This document shows, in pieces, positions 43,338 to 52,024 of a DNA stretch of 64,000 bases. The notes under the pieces were generated by a model. It made no database searches and was not told where the DNA came from. It saw nothing but the letters and a program-made list of their open reading frames with translations. The translations under genes and the position numbers were made by a program. Numbering within the stretch: the first letter of the stretch is position 1; each line of letters opens with the position of its first letter. Origin of the DNA: Streptomyces sp. NBC_00390 (GTDB taxonomy: Bacteria; Actinomycetota; Actinomycetes; Streptomycetales; Streptomycetaceae); assembly GCF_036057275.1 (NCBI RefSeq), contig NZ_CP107945.1, positions 5,828,001-5,892,000 on the forward strand, read 5' to 3'.

Positions 43338-44501
43338 ATGCGTCATTTCGGGCACATCCCGCCCGCTGTCCGGGACAGGCTGTTCCACCAGCAGCCGACC
43401 GAGTTCGATGCGGACTCCCCGGCCCAGACGCTCTCCGCCGCTCTCGGCGCCACGCTCTACAGTCCGGCCACGCGGCCGCGCCTCGCCGACGACGTGATCA
43501 AGCAGGCGGGGCGAGGAGTCGTCTCCATGGTGCTGTGCCTCGAGGACTCCATCGACGACGCGGACGTCGAAGCGGCCGAGGCCAACCTGGTCAGGCAGTT
43601 CACCGACCTGGCCGCACGGGGCGAGGACGTGCCCCTGCTGTTCGTCCGGGTCCGCCAGCCCGACCAGATCCCCGACCTGGTCAATCGGCTGGGGCCCGCG
43701 CGAGATCTGCTGTCCGGATTCGTACTGCCCAAGTTCACCGAGGAACGTGGCGTGCCCTTCCTGGAGGCGCTCACCGCCGCGGAGGCCCGCAGCGGGCGCC
43801 GGCTGTTCGCCATGCCCGTCCTGGAGTCACCGGAACTGCTCTACCTGGAGACCAGGACCGCGACACTCACCGGAATCGCCCACACCGTCGACAAGTACCG
43901 CGAGCGCGTCCTCGCGCTGCGGCTCGGCGTCACCGACTTCTGCTCCGCCTACGGCCTGCGCCGGACGCCCGACATGACCGCGTACGACGTCCGGATCGTC
44001 ACCTCCGTGATCGCCGACGTCGTCAATGTCCTCGGCCGCTCCGACGGCACCGGCTACACCATCACCGGACCGGTGTGGGAGTACTTCCGCGCCCAGGAGC
44101 GCATGTTCAAGCCACAGCTGCGCCGCAGCCCCTTCCTCGAAGGACGGGCCGAGGAGCTTCGCAACGCCCTGATCGAACACGATCTGGACGGCCTGCTGCG
44201 CGAGATCGAACTCGACCGGGCCAACGGACTGCTCGGCAAGACCTGTATCCACCCCTCGCACGTGCTGCCTGTGCACGCACTGTCCGTGGTCAGCCACGAG
44301 GAGTTCAGCGACGCCCAGGACATCCTGCGGCCCGAGCGGGGCGGCGGCGGGGTGCTGCGCTCGGCGTACACGAACAAGATGAACGAGGTGAAGCCGCACC
44401 GCGCCTGGGCGGAGCGCACCCTGCGCCGCGCCGAGGTGTTCGGCGTCGCCAAGGAGGACGTCGGCTTCGTGGACCTGCTGACGGCAGGGCTCACCGACTG
44501 A
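43338..44501 (+). CDS. HpcH/HpaI-citrate lyase family C-C bond lyase of the Ter module
   Basis: 387 aa. Start ATG 43338 with GGGGGAT upstream. TIM-barrel aldolase features: LYSPATRPRLADDVIKQA, VLCLEDSIDDADVEAAE (acidic metal site), FVRVR, FVLPKF and the substrate region MPVLESPELLY. KTCIHPSHV near residue 300 is the typical citrate-lyase ending. Comparative genomics of Ter systems places this enzyme with PRTases and a HAD phosphatase in a proposed pathway for a nucleoside-like metabolite. Its stop overlaps the next start (TGATG). Confidence 0.9.
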   Translation: MRHFGHIPPAVRDRLFHQQPTEFDADSPAQTLSAALGATLYSPATRPRLADDVIKQAGRGVVSMVLCLEDSIDDADVEAAEANLVRQFTDLAARGEDVPLLFVRVRQPDQIPDLVNRLGPARDLLSGFVLPKFTEERGVPFLEALTAAEARSGRRLFAMPVLESPELLYLETRTATLTGIAHTVDKYRERVLALRLGVTDFCSAYGLRRTPDMTAYDVRIVTSVIADVVNVLGRSDGTGYTITGPVWEYFRAQERMFKPQLRRSPFLEGRAEELRNALIEHDLDGLLREIELDRANGLLGKTCIHPSHVLPVHALSVVSHEEFSDAQDILRPERGGGGVLRSAYTNKMNEVKPHRAWAERTLRRAEVFGVAKEDVGFVDLLTAGLTD

Positions 44502-47314
44502 TGGAGAGGAAGAACACGGACGTGGTCTGGACGGGCAGCTGGGTCGCCGAGAGGCTCGGAGTCTCCTTCGACGGCGACGGGGAGCTGCCGCGGCTGCTGG
44601 GCCTCGCACTGCGCCGCAACCCCAAGCGGGCGCATCTGCTCGTGTCGAACGTGCTGGGCAAGCATGTGCCGCAGAACCCGCAGGTCGTCTGGCAGGCCGG
44701 CTACGACCTCGGCTTCCGGGTGCGTGAGCTGCTCGGCGAGGCCGAGTCCCGGCGCGCGGTGGTGCTCGGGTACGCGGAGACCGCCACCGGCCTCGGCCAC
44801 TCGGTGGCCGACGGAGTGGGCCTTGCCCCGTATCTGCACTCCACCCGCCGCCCGGTCGACGGCGTCACCCCGGCAGGCGGCTTCGAGGAGTCCCACTCGC
44901 ACGCCACCTCGCATCTGCTGCTGCCCGAGGACCCGGAGCTGCTGGCGGGCGACGGCCCGCTGATCCTCGTGGACGACGAGTTCTCCACGGGCAACACCGT
45001 GCTGAACACCATCCGTGACCTGCACCTGCGCCACCCGCGCAAGCGGTACGTGATCGTGGCGCTTGTCGACATGCGCTCCGCGCGGGACCGGGAGCGGTTC
45101 GCCGCCTTCGCCGGCGAGATCGGCGCCGACATCGAGCTGGTCGCTCTGGCCACGGGCACGGTCCGGCTGCCGGACGGTGTCCTGGAGAAGGGCCAGGAGC
45201 TGGTCGCGCGGTACGAGCGGCAGGCGGCCGCCGTCGTCCCGGCTCACCCCGTCACGGAGGCGAGCCACATCCGGGTGGAGCTGGACTGGCCCGCCGGGGT
45301 CCCGGACGGTGGCAGGCACGGATTCACACCCGGGCACCGCAGCGCACTGGAGGCGGCACTGCCGGGCATGGCGGCGAGGCTCGCCGAAGCGGTGGCCGCG
45401 CAGTCGGCCGACGCCGTTCACGCCGGGGACGCGCTGTCCGACTGCGCTTTCGCCGGGGGCGCGGCTTCGGGCGGTGCTCCGGCCGGCGGAGCTCCCGCCG
45501 GCGTCGCGCTGGTCGACGGCGTTCCGGCCGGCGCCGTTCACACCGGCGGCGTACCGGGCGACGCCGTTCAGGGCACCGTTCCGGCCGGCGCCGTTCTTGC
45601 CGGGGCGGCTTTCGGCGGTGCTCCGGCCGATGGCACGCCGGGCGGCGACGCCGCGGTGAACCGCGCCCTGGCCGATGGCGCGTCGGCCCGCGGCCTATCC
45701 GTCCCCGACGGCAGTGTGCCCGGCAGGCAGGACACACCGGGCGCCGCCCGGGACGGGGCAGCCGCAGACGACGCCGCGCGGCCCCGCCGCGTGCTCGTCC
45801 TCGGCTTCGAGGAGCTCATGTACGCCCCCCTGCGTCTCGCCGTCTCCCTGCACCAGCGCGGCGACACGGACGTGTACTACTCCACCACCACCCGCTCACC
45901 CGTCCTCGCCCTCGACGACCCCGGTTACGCGATACGCAGCCGGCTGGTCTTCCCCGCCCACGACGACCCGGCCGACGGCCCAGGCGAGCGCTACGCCTAC
46001 AACGTCGCGGGCGCCGGCTTCGACGCCGTCGTCGCCGTCGTCGACTCCATCGCCGACACCGACCGGCTGCACGCCCCCGACGGCCTCCTCGCCCAGCTCG
46101 CCGCGCACATACCGCGCGTCGTGCTCGCTGTCGTCCCCTCGTACGTACCCGAAGCACCTGAAAGGGCTTCCATGCTGCCCGAGCCCCTCCGCGGCCCCGA
46201 CTTCTCCTCCTACGCGGCGGACGAGGTGGGCTGGCTGCTGCAGGATCTGTCCGAGGCCGAGCTCGAAGCCCCGACCGAGGAGCGCGAGGAGGCGATCCAG
46301 AGCGGTGGCGCGCACTACGCCGAGTCGCTGCCCGTCGAGTACCAGCCGAGCGCCGAGTACCAGCAGCTGTTCCGCGCCGCGCTGGACACCTCCGCCGCCC
46401 GGATCGCACGGGCCGTCGGTGCCGTCACCGAGACGGTGCTCGCCGAGCGTTCGCCGCGCCCCGTGCTGGTCTCGCTGGCCCGCGCCGGTACCCCCGTCGG
46501 CGTACTGATGCGCCGCTGGGCCCAGCACCGGCACGGCCTCGACCTGCCGCACTACGCCGTGTCCATCGTGCGCGGCCGCGGTATCGACGCCAACGCCCTG
46601 CGCTGGCTGGCCGCCCACCACGACCCGGCCGATGTCGTCTTCGTCGACGGCTGGACCGGCAAGGGCGCCATCACCCGCGAACTGACCGACGCGCTGCGGG
46701 AGTTCCAGGGCTTCGACCCCGAGATCGCGGTCCTCGCCGACCCCGGCGGCTGCGTCAGCACGTACGGCACCCGCGAGGACTTCCTGATCCCCTCCGCCTG
46801 CCTCAACTCCACGGTCTCCGGCCTGATATCGCGCACGGTGCTGCGCTCCGACCTGGTCGGCCCGTACGACTTCCACGGCGCGAAGTTCTACCGCGAGCTG
46901 GCGGACGCCGATGTGTCCAACCACTTCCTCGACACCGTCGGGGCCCGCTTCGACGAGGTCCTGGACGCCGTCGACGCCGACGTGAAGGAGCTGCTGGCCA
47001 CCGACCGCGCTCCGACCTGGGAGGGCTGGGCGGCCGTGGAGCGCATCAGCGATGAGTACGGCATCCACGACGTCAACCTCGTCAAGCCGGGCGTCGGCGA
47101 GACCACCCGCGTCCTGCTGCGCCGCGTCCCCTGGAAGATCCTCGCCAAGCGCGGTGCGGGCGCGGACCTCGACCACATCAGGCTGCTCGCCGACCAGCGC
47201 GGCGTCCCGGTCGAGGAGACCGACGAACTGCCGTACAGCTGCGTCGGGTTGATCCACCCCCGGTTCACGCGCGGCGCCACCGGCGCCGACGGCAAGGCGG
47301 TGGCGGACCAGTGA
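44501..47314 (+). CDS. Giant fusion: PRTase-TRSP and StiP/PRTase-PELOTA
   Basis: 937 aa from ATG 44501. (1) Residues 1-290: phosphoribosyltransferase with PRPP motif LVDDEFSTGNT (about 156-166) and GYAETATGLGH. (2) About 300-426: Ala/Gly/Pro/Val low-complexity linker. (3) About 427-600: TRSP domain, named from TTTRSPV (about 463), with LGFEELMYAPL. (4) About 610-850: StiP/PRTase_1 domain with LVSLARAGTPVGVLMRR, FVDGWTGKGAITREL and DFLIPSACLNSTVSGL. (5) About 860-937: PELOTA-like RNA-binding end (VKPGVGETTRVLLRR). In many genomes (1)+(3) and (4)+(5) are two proteins. It overlaps its neighbours at both ends, so it is translated as part of an operon. Confidence 0.9.
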   Translation: MERKNTDVVWTGSWVAERLGVSFDGDGELPRLLGLALRRNPKRAHLLVSNVLGKHVPQNPQVVWQAGYDLGFRVRELLGEAESRRAVVLGYAETATGLGHSVADGVGLAPYLHSTRRPVDGVTPAGGFEESHSHATSHLLLPEDPELLAGDGPLILVDDEFSTGNTVLNTIRDLHLRHPRKRYVIVALVDMRSARDRERFAAFAGEIGADIELVALATGTVRLPDGVLEKGQELVARYERQAAAVVPAHPVTEASHIRVELDWPAGVPDGGRHGFTPGHRSALEAALPGMAARLAEAVAAQSADAVHAGDALSDCAFAGGAASGGAPAGGAPAGVALVDGVPAGAVHTGGVPGDAVQGTVPAGAVLAGAAFGGAPADGTPGGDAAVNRALADGASARGLSVPDGSVPGRQDTPGAARDGAAADDAARPRRVLVLGFEELMYAPLRLAVSLHQRGDTDVYYSTTTRSPVLALDDPGYAIRSRLVFPAHDDPADGPGERYAYNVAGAGFDAVVAVVDSIADTDRLHAPDGLLAQLAAHIPRVVLAVVPSYVPEAPERASMLPEPLRGPDFSSYAADEVGWLLQDLSEAELEAPTEEREEAIQSGGAHYAESLPVEYQPSAEYQQLFRAALDTSAARIARAVGAVTETVLAERSPRPVLVSLARAGTPVGVLMRRWAQHRHGLDLPHYAVSIVRGRGIDANALRWLAAHHDPADVVFVDGWTGKGAITRELTDALREFQGFDPEIAVLADPGGCVSTYGTREDFLIPSACLNSTVSGLISRTVLRSDLVGPYDFHGAKFYRELADADVSNHFLDTVGARFDEVLDAVDADVKELLATDRAPTWEGWAAVERISDEYGIHDVNLVKPGVGETTRVLLRRVPWKILAKRGAGADLDHIRLLADQRGVPVEETDELPYSCVGLIHPRFTRGATGADGKAVADQ

Positions 47315-48282
47315 CCGTCCTCATCGCCAGCGACCTCGACCGTACGCTGATCTACTCGAACGCCGCCCTCGCGCTGACCATGCCCGACGCCGTCGCCCCC
47401 CGGCTGCTCTGCGTCGAGGTGCACGAGCACAAGCCCCTGTCGTACATGACCGAGCGGGCGGCCGCGCTGCTGTCCCGGGTCAGCGAGGACGCCGTCTTCG
47501 TACCCACGACGACCCGCACCCGCAAGCAGTACCAGCGCATCAGCCTGCCCGGTGCCCCGTCCCGGTTCGCGATCTGCGCCAACGGCGGGCATCTGCTCGT
47601 CGACGGCGTCTCCGACCAGGACTGGCGCGACCAGGTCGCGGCCCGGCTCGCGCAGGAGTGCGCCCCGCTCGAGGAGATCCGCGCCCATCTGTCCGCCACC
47701 GCCGACCCGGCCTGGCTGCGCAAGGAGCGGGTCGCCGAGGATCTGTTCGCCTATCTCGTCGTCGAGCGCCAGCTGCTGCCCGAGGGATGGGTCACCGAAC
47801 TGACCGCCTGGGCCGAGGAGCGCGGCTGGACCGTGTCGCTGCAGGGCCGCAAGATCTACGCCGTACCGAAGCCGCTCACCAAGAGCGCCGCGGTGCGCGA
47901 AGTGGCGCGCCGTGTGGGGGCCGAGCACATCCTCACCGCGGGGGACTCCCTCCTCGACGCCGATCTGCTGCTCGCCGCCCACCGCGGCTGGCGGCCCGGC
48001 CACGGCGAACTCGCCGAGGCCGACTGGCACGCCCCGCACATCGAGGCGCTGCCCCAGCAGGGCGTCGCGGCGGGCGAGGAGATCCTGCGCCGGTTCCGCA
48101 ACGCGAGCCGCGACTTCCGGCGCGGCATGAAGCGCGGCCGGGTGGGTGAGCAGGCACGCCGCCGAGCTGGAGTTCCCACCGTGGCGGCAGGCGTTCCCGC
48201 TGCGGCAGCCGGCCCCGCTGCACCGGTCGGCCCCGCCCCGGCATCGCCGGCCGGGCCCGTCGCGCCCCCGGCCCCGCGCTGA
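47311..48282 (+). CDS. HAD superfamily phosphatase of the Ter module
   Basis: 323 aa from GTG 47311, overlapping the previous stop by 4 nt. HAD motifs: ASDLDRTLIYS (nucleophile Asp, residues 7-14), VPTTTRT (motif II, about 66), KSAAV (Lys, about 196) and AGDSLLDADL (motif IV, about 210). A Cof-like cap lies between motifs II and III. After residue 280 follows an Ala/Pro tail. In the proposed Ter pathway it dephosphorylates the nucleoside-like intermediate; not proven. Confidence 0.88.
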   Translation: MTVLIASDLDRTLIYSNAALALTMPDAVAPRLLCVEVHEHKPLSYMTERAAALLSRVSEDAVFVPTTTRTRKQYQRISLPGAPSRFAICANGGHLLVDGVSDQDWRDQVAARLAQECAPLEEIRAHLSATADPAWLRKERVAEDLFAYLVVERQLLPEGWVTELTAWAEERGWTVSLQGRKIYAVPKPLTKSAAVREVARRVGAEHILTAGDSLLDADLLLAAHRGWRPGHGELAEADWHAPHIEALPQQGVAAGEEILRRFRNASRDFRRGMKRGRVGEQARRRAGVPTVAAGVPAAAAGPAAPVGPAPASPAGPVAPPAPR

Positions 48283-48289
48283 ACAACTA

Positions 48290-48322
48290 CGGCCGCGCCC
48301 CGGGCATTACGGGACGCGGCCG
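48290..48322 (+). terminator. Hairpin after the Ter biosynthetic operon
   Basis: 8-bp GC stem (48290-48297 with 48315-48322) containing an inner CCCG/CGGG-like pairing; no U tract, as usual in Streptomyces. Confidence 0.5.
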
Positions 48323-48479
48323 CACCGCGGAGCGTGCTTCGCTCGCCCGCCGGGCGGGGGGCGAGCGCTTGCCAGGGGTGCGGCCCCACCGACACGTACG
48401 CACGTACGGCATGTGCTACCGCGGCGCGGTCGTCGACCGGCTCGCACCGAGCCCACCGGTCGTCCGTCGGTGCCGCTGC

Positions 48480-48698
48480 TCAGCCGCAGCAGCCGCCTCC
48501 GCAGCAGCCTCCGCCCCCACCGCCGCCGGCGCTCGGCGCGGGTGTGGACTTCGTACCGCCCACGGCGACGGCCGACAGCAGTTTGACCGTGTCGTCGTGA
48601 CCGGCGGGGCAGCTTGCGGGAGCTGAGGACTCGGCCATCGGGCGGTTGACTTCGAACGTGTCGCCGCAGGTCCGGCAGCGGAATTCATAACGAGGCAT
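48480..48698 (-). CDS. FmdB-type zinc ribbon protein
   Basis: 72 aa from ATG 48698. MPRYEFRCRTCGDTFEVNRP with a second Cys in ASCPAGH forms the FmdB regulatory-protein zinc ribbon. The tail is Gly/Cys-rich (GGGGGGCCGGGCCG), common in Streptomyces homologues. Role unknown; probably a small metal-binding or regulatory protein. It starts 10 bp after the DUF4383 gene and is likely cotranscribed. Confidence 0.88.
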   Translation of the reverse strand: MPRYEFRCRTCGDTFEVNRPMAESSAPASCPAGHDDTVKLLSAVAVGGTKSTPAPSAGGGGGGGCCGGGCCG

Positions 48699-48708
48699 GC
48701 GCCCCAGG

Positions 48709-49323
48709 CTAGCGGCGCCCTTGCCCCTGCGGGGAGCTGGGCGGGGCGAGCGGGGGTGGCTGGTAGGCCGTCGGCCGCATCGCCCCGAGTTCGGTACGCC
48801 GACGGGCGCGCTGCTCACGTTCCGCCTGCTCGGGGTGGCGGGCCTTCCAGTACGGGTTGTCGTGCGGCAGGGTCGCGCTGACTCTCCCGTACATGCCGAA
48901 GAACATCAGCATCACGCCCACCACGAAGCTGAACATCACGTTCTGGATGCGGAACGCGAGCGGATTGAAGCTCCGGTCGAGGAGGGCGAGGTTCACGAAG
49001 CCGCTGAGGATGAACAGGATGCCGAGGACCATGTTCAGCGTCGAGGCGAAGTTGCCGCCGATCACCATGCCGACGAAGAGCAGCCCGCCGACACAGATGG
49101 ACAGGACGCTCAGCGCGCCGTTGGTGTTCAGGCCGGCCACGGTGTCGCCGCGAGTGTCGAAGAAGCCGATCTGGTCGATCAGACCGAGGATGCCGAAGGC
49201 GACCAGCACCAGGCCCATCAGCCCCGCACCGATGCGGTAGAAGCGGCTGAGCCTGTGATCGACGGGCAGATGCTCGTCGAGTCTGACGGGGCCGGTCTTC
49301 GAGTGCAGTACGTGTGCGGCCAT
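48709..49323 (-). CDS. DUF4383 membrane protein
   Basis: 204 aa from ATG 49323 with AAGGAGG upstream. Four hydrophobic helices (about residues 30-50, 68-90, 95-115 and 125-148) with FYRIGAGLMGLVLVAFGILG and NMVLGILFILSGFVN, the DUF4383 pattern. The cytosolic tail is basic then Pro-rich. No function assigned to the family. First gene of a two-gene unit with the zinc ribbon. Confidence 0.85.
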   Translation of the reverse strand: MAAHVLHSKTGPVRLDEHLPVDHRLSRFYRIGAGLMGLVLVAFGILGLIDQIGFFDTRGDTVAGLNTNGALSVLSICVGGLLFVGMVIGGNFASTLNMVLGILFILSGFVNLALLDRSFNPLAFRIQNVMFSFVVGVMLMFFGMYGRVSATLPHDNPYWKARHPEQAEREQRARRRTELGAMRPTAYQPPPLAPPSSPQGQGRR

Positions 49324-49486
49324 GTCGGCCTCCTTCGTACGTACGCGTACTCCACCACCCAGGATCCGCCGTCCCCCGGAGCCGTACAACCGGGGTGGAA
49401 CCCCGCGCCGACGGAGGCCCGGCCTCGTGAGCCCGCCGAGGGGGACCTCGACGCCCCCGCGGCCCGGCGCCCCGCCCTCCTGCTTC

Positions 49487-50872
49487 TCAGGCCCGGCCCG
49501 CGCCCCGCTCCTCACGGATCTGCTCGACGACGTGGGCGACCGTACGCCGCACGGCCTCGTTCTCGGTCAGGAAGTGCCAGTAGTCGGGATGACGGCTCTC
49601 CAGCCCTTCGACGGCCCGGTCCAGCCGGGCCACCGAGTCGTCCAGCGGCCGGGCGTGACGGGGGTCGGGGGTGTTGCGCCCGGCCATCGCGAGGCGCTGG
49701 GCGTCGCGGATGGCGAACCGGGTGCGTTCGATCTCCTGCTGTGGGTCCTTCGCGACGGCATTGAGGCGCTGCAGCCGGTCGCCGGCGGCGGAGACGGCCT
49801 CGTCGGTGGTGTTCAGCAGTGCCCGGACCGTGCTGAGCAGGGCCGTGGCGTCCGCCCAGCGCTGCTCGTCGCGTGCTTTTCCCGCCTCCCTCAGCTTCTC
49901 CTCGGCCTGACGGACGCTCGCCGCCGCCTGCTCGGGGACGGGCTGCAGATCCTGCCAGCAGGCGGCCGAGAAACGGCGGCGCAGTTCGGACAGGACCGGC
50001 TCGACGGAACCGGCACGGGTGGTGAGTGCCTGGGCCCGGGTACGCAGGGACACCAGGCGCTTGTCGGTCTCGGCGGCGCGCTCGGGCAGCCTTTCGGCCT
50101 CGGTCCGTACGGCTTCGGCGTCGCGGAGCACGCGGTCGGCGCGTTGCAGGGTCTCCGCCACGCCGTGGCGCCCGGCGCCTTCGTTGAGCTTGGTCAGCTC
50201 GGGCCCGAGGGCGGCGAGGCGGGCGGCGAGATCGTCCGCCCGCAGACCGGAGCCGCGCGCTGAATCGAGAGCATCGCTCGCGGAACGGAGCGCCTGCCGC
50301 GCCCGCTCCACGGCGGGGGCGAGCCGGGCGAGCTGGGTCTCGGCCTTGTCGAGCAGAGGCCCGAGCCCCCGCTCGAAGCGGTCCAGCTCGCCCTTGACCC
50401 GTACCAGCTCCTCCTTGGCGCGGCTCAGCTCGCCGCGCGCCCGTACGGCGACGGACGCCTCGAGATCGACACGGTCGAGGTCGTACGCGTCGACGGCGGT
50501 GATGTACGCGTGGCTGACCTCGTCGATCCGCAGCCCGAGCGCCGCGAAGTCCTCCACGGCGCGGCGCGCGCCGGGTGAACTGTCCACGGCGGTGATCGTC
50601 TCTATCGAGATCCGCAGATCGCGCTGCGCGGTGTCCAGCTCGTAGAAGGCGGCGGCGGCGGCGTCCTTCGCGGCCTGCGCCTCGGCCCGCTGACTCTCGC
50701 CGCGCCCGCCGAACCAGCGACGCGTCCCACCGCCGGCGAAGGTGGCCGGCAGCGCGGCCACGATCAGCGGCAGAGGCAGCAGAACGAGGGTGAGGACATC
50801 GCGCACCCCCTGGACGCCCCGGACGGCATTCGCTCGTGCCTTTTCGTACGGCCGCGCGTTTCTCGCCGTCAC
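49487..50872 (-). CDS. Coiled-coil protein with N-terminal membrane helix (unknown)
   Basis: 461 aa. A single hydrophobic helix (residues 25-46, VLTLVLLPLPLIVAALPATF) precedes about 380 residues of Glu/Arg/Ala/Leu-rich heptads (ELSRAKEELVRVKGELDRFERGL, quoted in part), predicting a long coiled coil inside the cell. No enzymatic motif seen. It resembles membrane-tethered scaffolds of actinobacteria, but I do not recognise the family. It lies 72 bp downstream of the DUF4097 gene on the same strand. Confidence 0.8.
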   Translation of the reverse strand: MTARNARPYEKARANAVRGVQGVRDVLTLVLLPLPLIVAALPATFAGGGTRRWFGGRGESQRAEAQAAKDAAAAAFYELDTAQRDLRISIETITAVDSSPGARRAVEDFAALGLRIDEVSHAYITAVDAYDLDRVDLEASVAVRARGELSRAKEELVRVKGELDRFERGLGPLLDKAETQLARLAPAVERARQALRSASDALDSARGSGLRADDLAARLAALGPELTKLNEGAGRHGVAETLQRADRVLRDAEAVRTEAERLPERAAETDKRLVSLRTRAQALTTRAGSVEPVLSELRRRFSAACWQDLQPVPEQAAASVRQAEEKLREAGKARDEQRWADATALLSTVRALLNTTDEAVSAAGDRLQRLNAVAKDPQQEIERTRFAIRDAQRLAMAGRNTPDPRHARPLDDSVARLDRAVEGLESRHPDYWHFLTENEAVRRTVAHVVEQIREERGAGRA

Positions 50873-50944
50873 ATCCCTCTCCCGTGCCGTGTCCGTACTG
50901 CCTGGTCAATTCTCCCACCAGGTAAGGACGAACACACCGGGTTC

Positions 50945-51610
50945 TCAGTTCGCGGTTCGCACGACGGCTTTGCCGTTGTCGCTGCGGGCGGTGACGATGT
51001 GCGCGCTGCTGTCGTCGGTCGGCACGTCCACATCGATGTCGCCGTTGTCGCTCTTCGCGGAAACGGCGTACGGCGCGCCGGCGCCGGGCAGCTCGATCAG
51101 GACCTCGCCGTTGTCACTGGCACTCTCCACCCGGTCGGGCACGGCCGCGAGCCCGAGCCGTACGGACCCGTTGTCCGACGTCGCGACGACGCGCTTGGCG
51201 GTCACACCCTCGGTGACGACCTCGCCGTTGTCGCTGTCCAGCTCGAGCGGCCCGCCGGAGTCCGTGATCCTCACCGTTCCGTTGTCGGACCGGATCTTCA
51301 GTGCGGTGTCGAACCCGCTCGCGGTCACGCTCCCGTTGTCGTCGTTCACGTTCACGGCGACCCCGCGGGGCACCTTGACCGTGTGCCGTGACGCACAGTC
51401 ACTGGAGATGCCGTCGCAGTCGACCCGGAGGGTGAGGGTCCCGTCCTTCATCTTCCAGGTCGCCTCCGGTCCGCCCCCGAAGACGGCCCACCCGTCGATC
51501 TGCCGGGCGACCTGCACGTCCTTGACGTCGGAGGGTACGAGAGTGATGGCCGAATCATCGGAGTCGACGGTCAGCGTCTCCCCGCTGAACGCGAACGACT
51601 TCCGCTCCAC
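50945..51610 (-). CDS. DUF4097 beta-strand-repeat protein; lipoprotein signal cut off by a frameshift
   Basis: 221 aa from GTG 51610, the first start codon of the frame. The product has repeated SDNG units (RSDNGTVRI, DSDNGEVV, TSDNGSVRL, SDNGEVLIEL, KSDNGDI), a right-handed beta-helix as in DUF4097. Upstream in the same frame, 51611-51715, the codons encode a perfect lipoprotein signal with VTGC as lipobox, but no ATG, GTG or TTG occurs before the stop at 51722-51724. ATG 51725 and ATG 51716 are one frame off. The intact protein was therefore probably an exported lipoprotein. Confidence 0.82.
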   Translation of the reverse strand: MERKSFAFSGETLTVDSDDSAITLVPSDVKDVQVARQIDGWAVFGGGPEATWKMKDGTLTLRVDCDGISSDCASRHTVKVPRGVAVNVNDDNGSVTASGFDTALKIRSDNGTVRITDSGGPLELDSDNGEVVTEGVTAKRVVATSDNGSVRLGLAAVPDRVESASDNGEVLIELPGAGAPYAVSAKSDNGDIDVDVPTDDSSAHIVTARSDNGKAVVRTAN

Positions 51611-51894
51611 GGGGGCATCATCGGCATCGGCTCGCCCACACCCGGTGACCCCGAACGCGACGACGAGGAGGATCCCGGCGGCGAGAAGGGCGCGGGTGCC
51701 GTGATTGTGTGGCCATGGTGATCATTCCCCCAGCGGATTCGGTGATGCCTCGAGCCGAGGGGCGCACCCTGACCGGATGGGATGCGGCGGCCCACCGAGT
51801 CCGGGGTGGGGCTGTCCCCCCCCGTACCGGCACCGGCCGGGGAAGGGGTTTGCGGCCGGGTGGTGTGCGGCATGTAGGCTGTTGCTTCATCCAC

Positions 51895-51969
51895 GGGTGC
51901 GTAGCTCAGGGGTAGAGCGCTGCTCTTACAAAGCAGATGTCGGCGGTTCGAAACCGTCCGCGCCCACCA
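51895..51969 (+). tRNA. tRNA-Val (anticodon TAC), AICE attachment site
   Basis: Full cloverleaf: acceptor GGGTGCG/CGCGCCC, D-stem GCTC/GAGC, anticodon stem CTGCT/AGCAG with loop CTTACAA (anticodon TAC, reads Val GUA), and T-loop TTCGAAA in GGCGG/CCGTC. CCA is encoded (51967-51969). The adjacent integrase gene pointing at its 3' end suggests that the tRNA end is attL of the integrated element, and the tRNA stays intact, as usual. Confidence 0.95.
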
Positions 51970-51973
51970 GCAC

Positions 51974-52007
51974 AAAGGCCCCCAGCCGATCATGGCTGGG
52001 GGCCTTT
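51974..52007. terminator. Bidirectional hairpin between tRNA-Val and int
   Basis: 14-bp perfect stem (51974-51987 with 51994-52007), loop GATCAT, with A and T runs on the flanks. Confidence 0.8.
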
Positions 52008-52024
52008 GACATCCACATCTGACA

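Noticed and set aside
45400..45780. Pentapeptide-repeat domain in the PRTase fusion linker
   Set aside because: Units do not keep the A(D/N)LXX register; this is low-complexity Ala/Gly/Val sequence.
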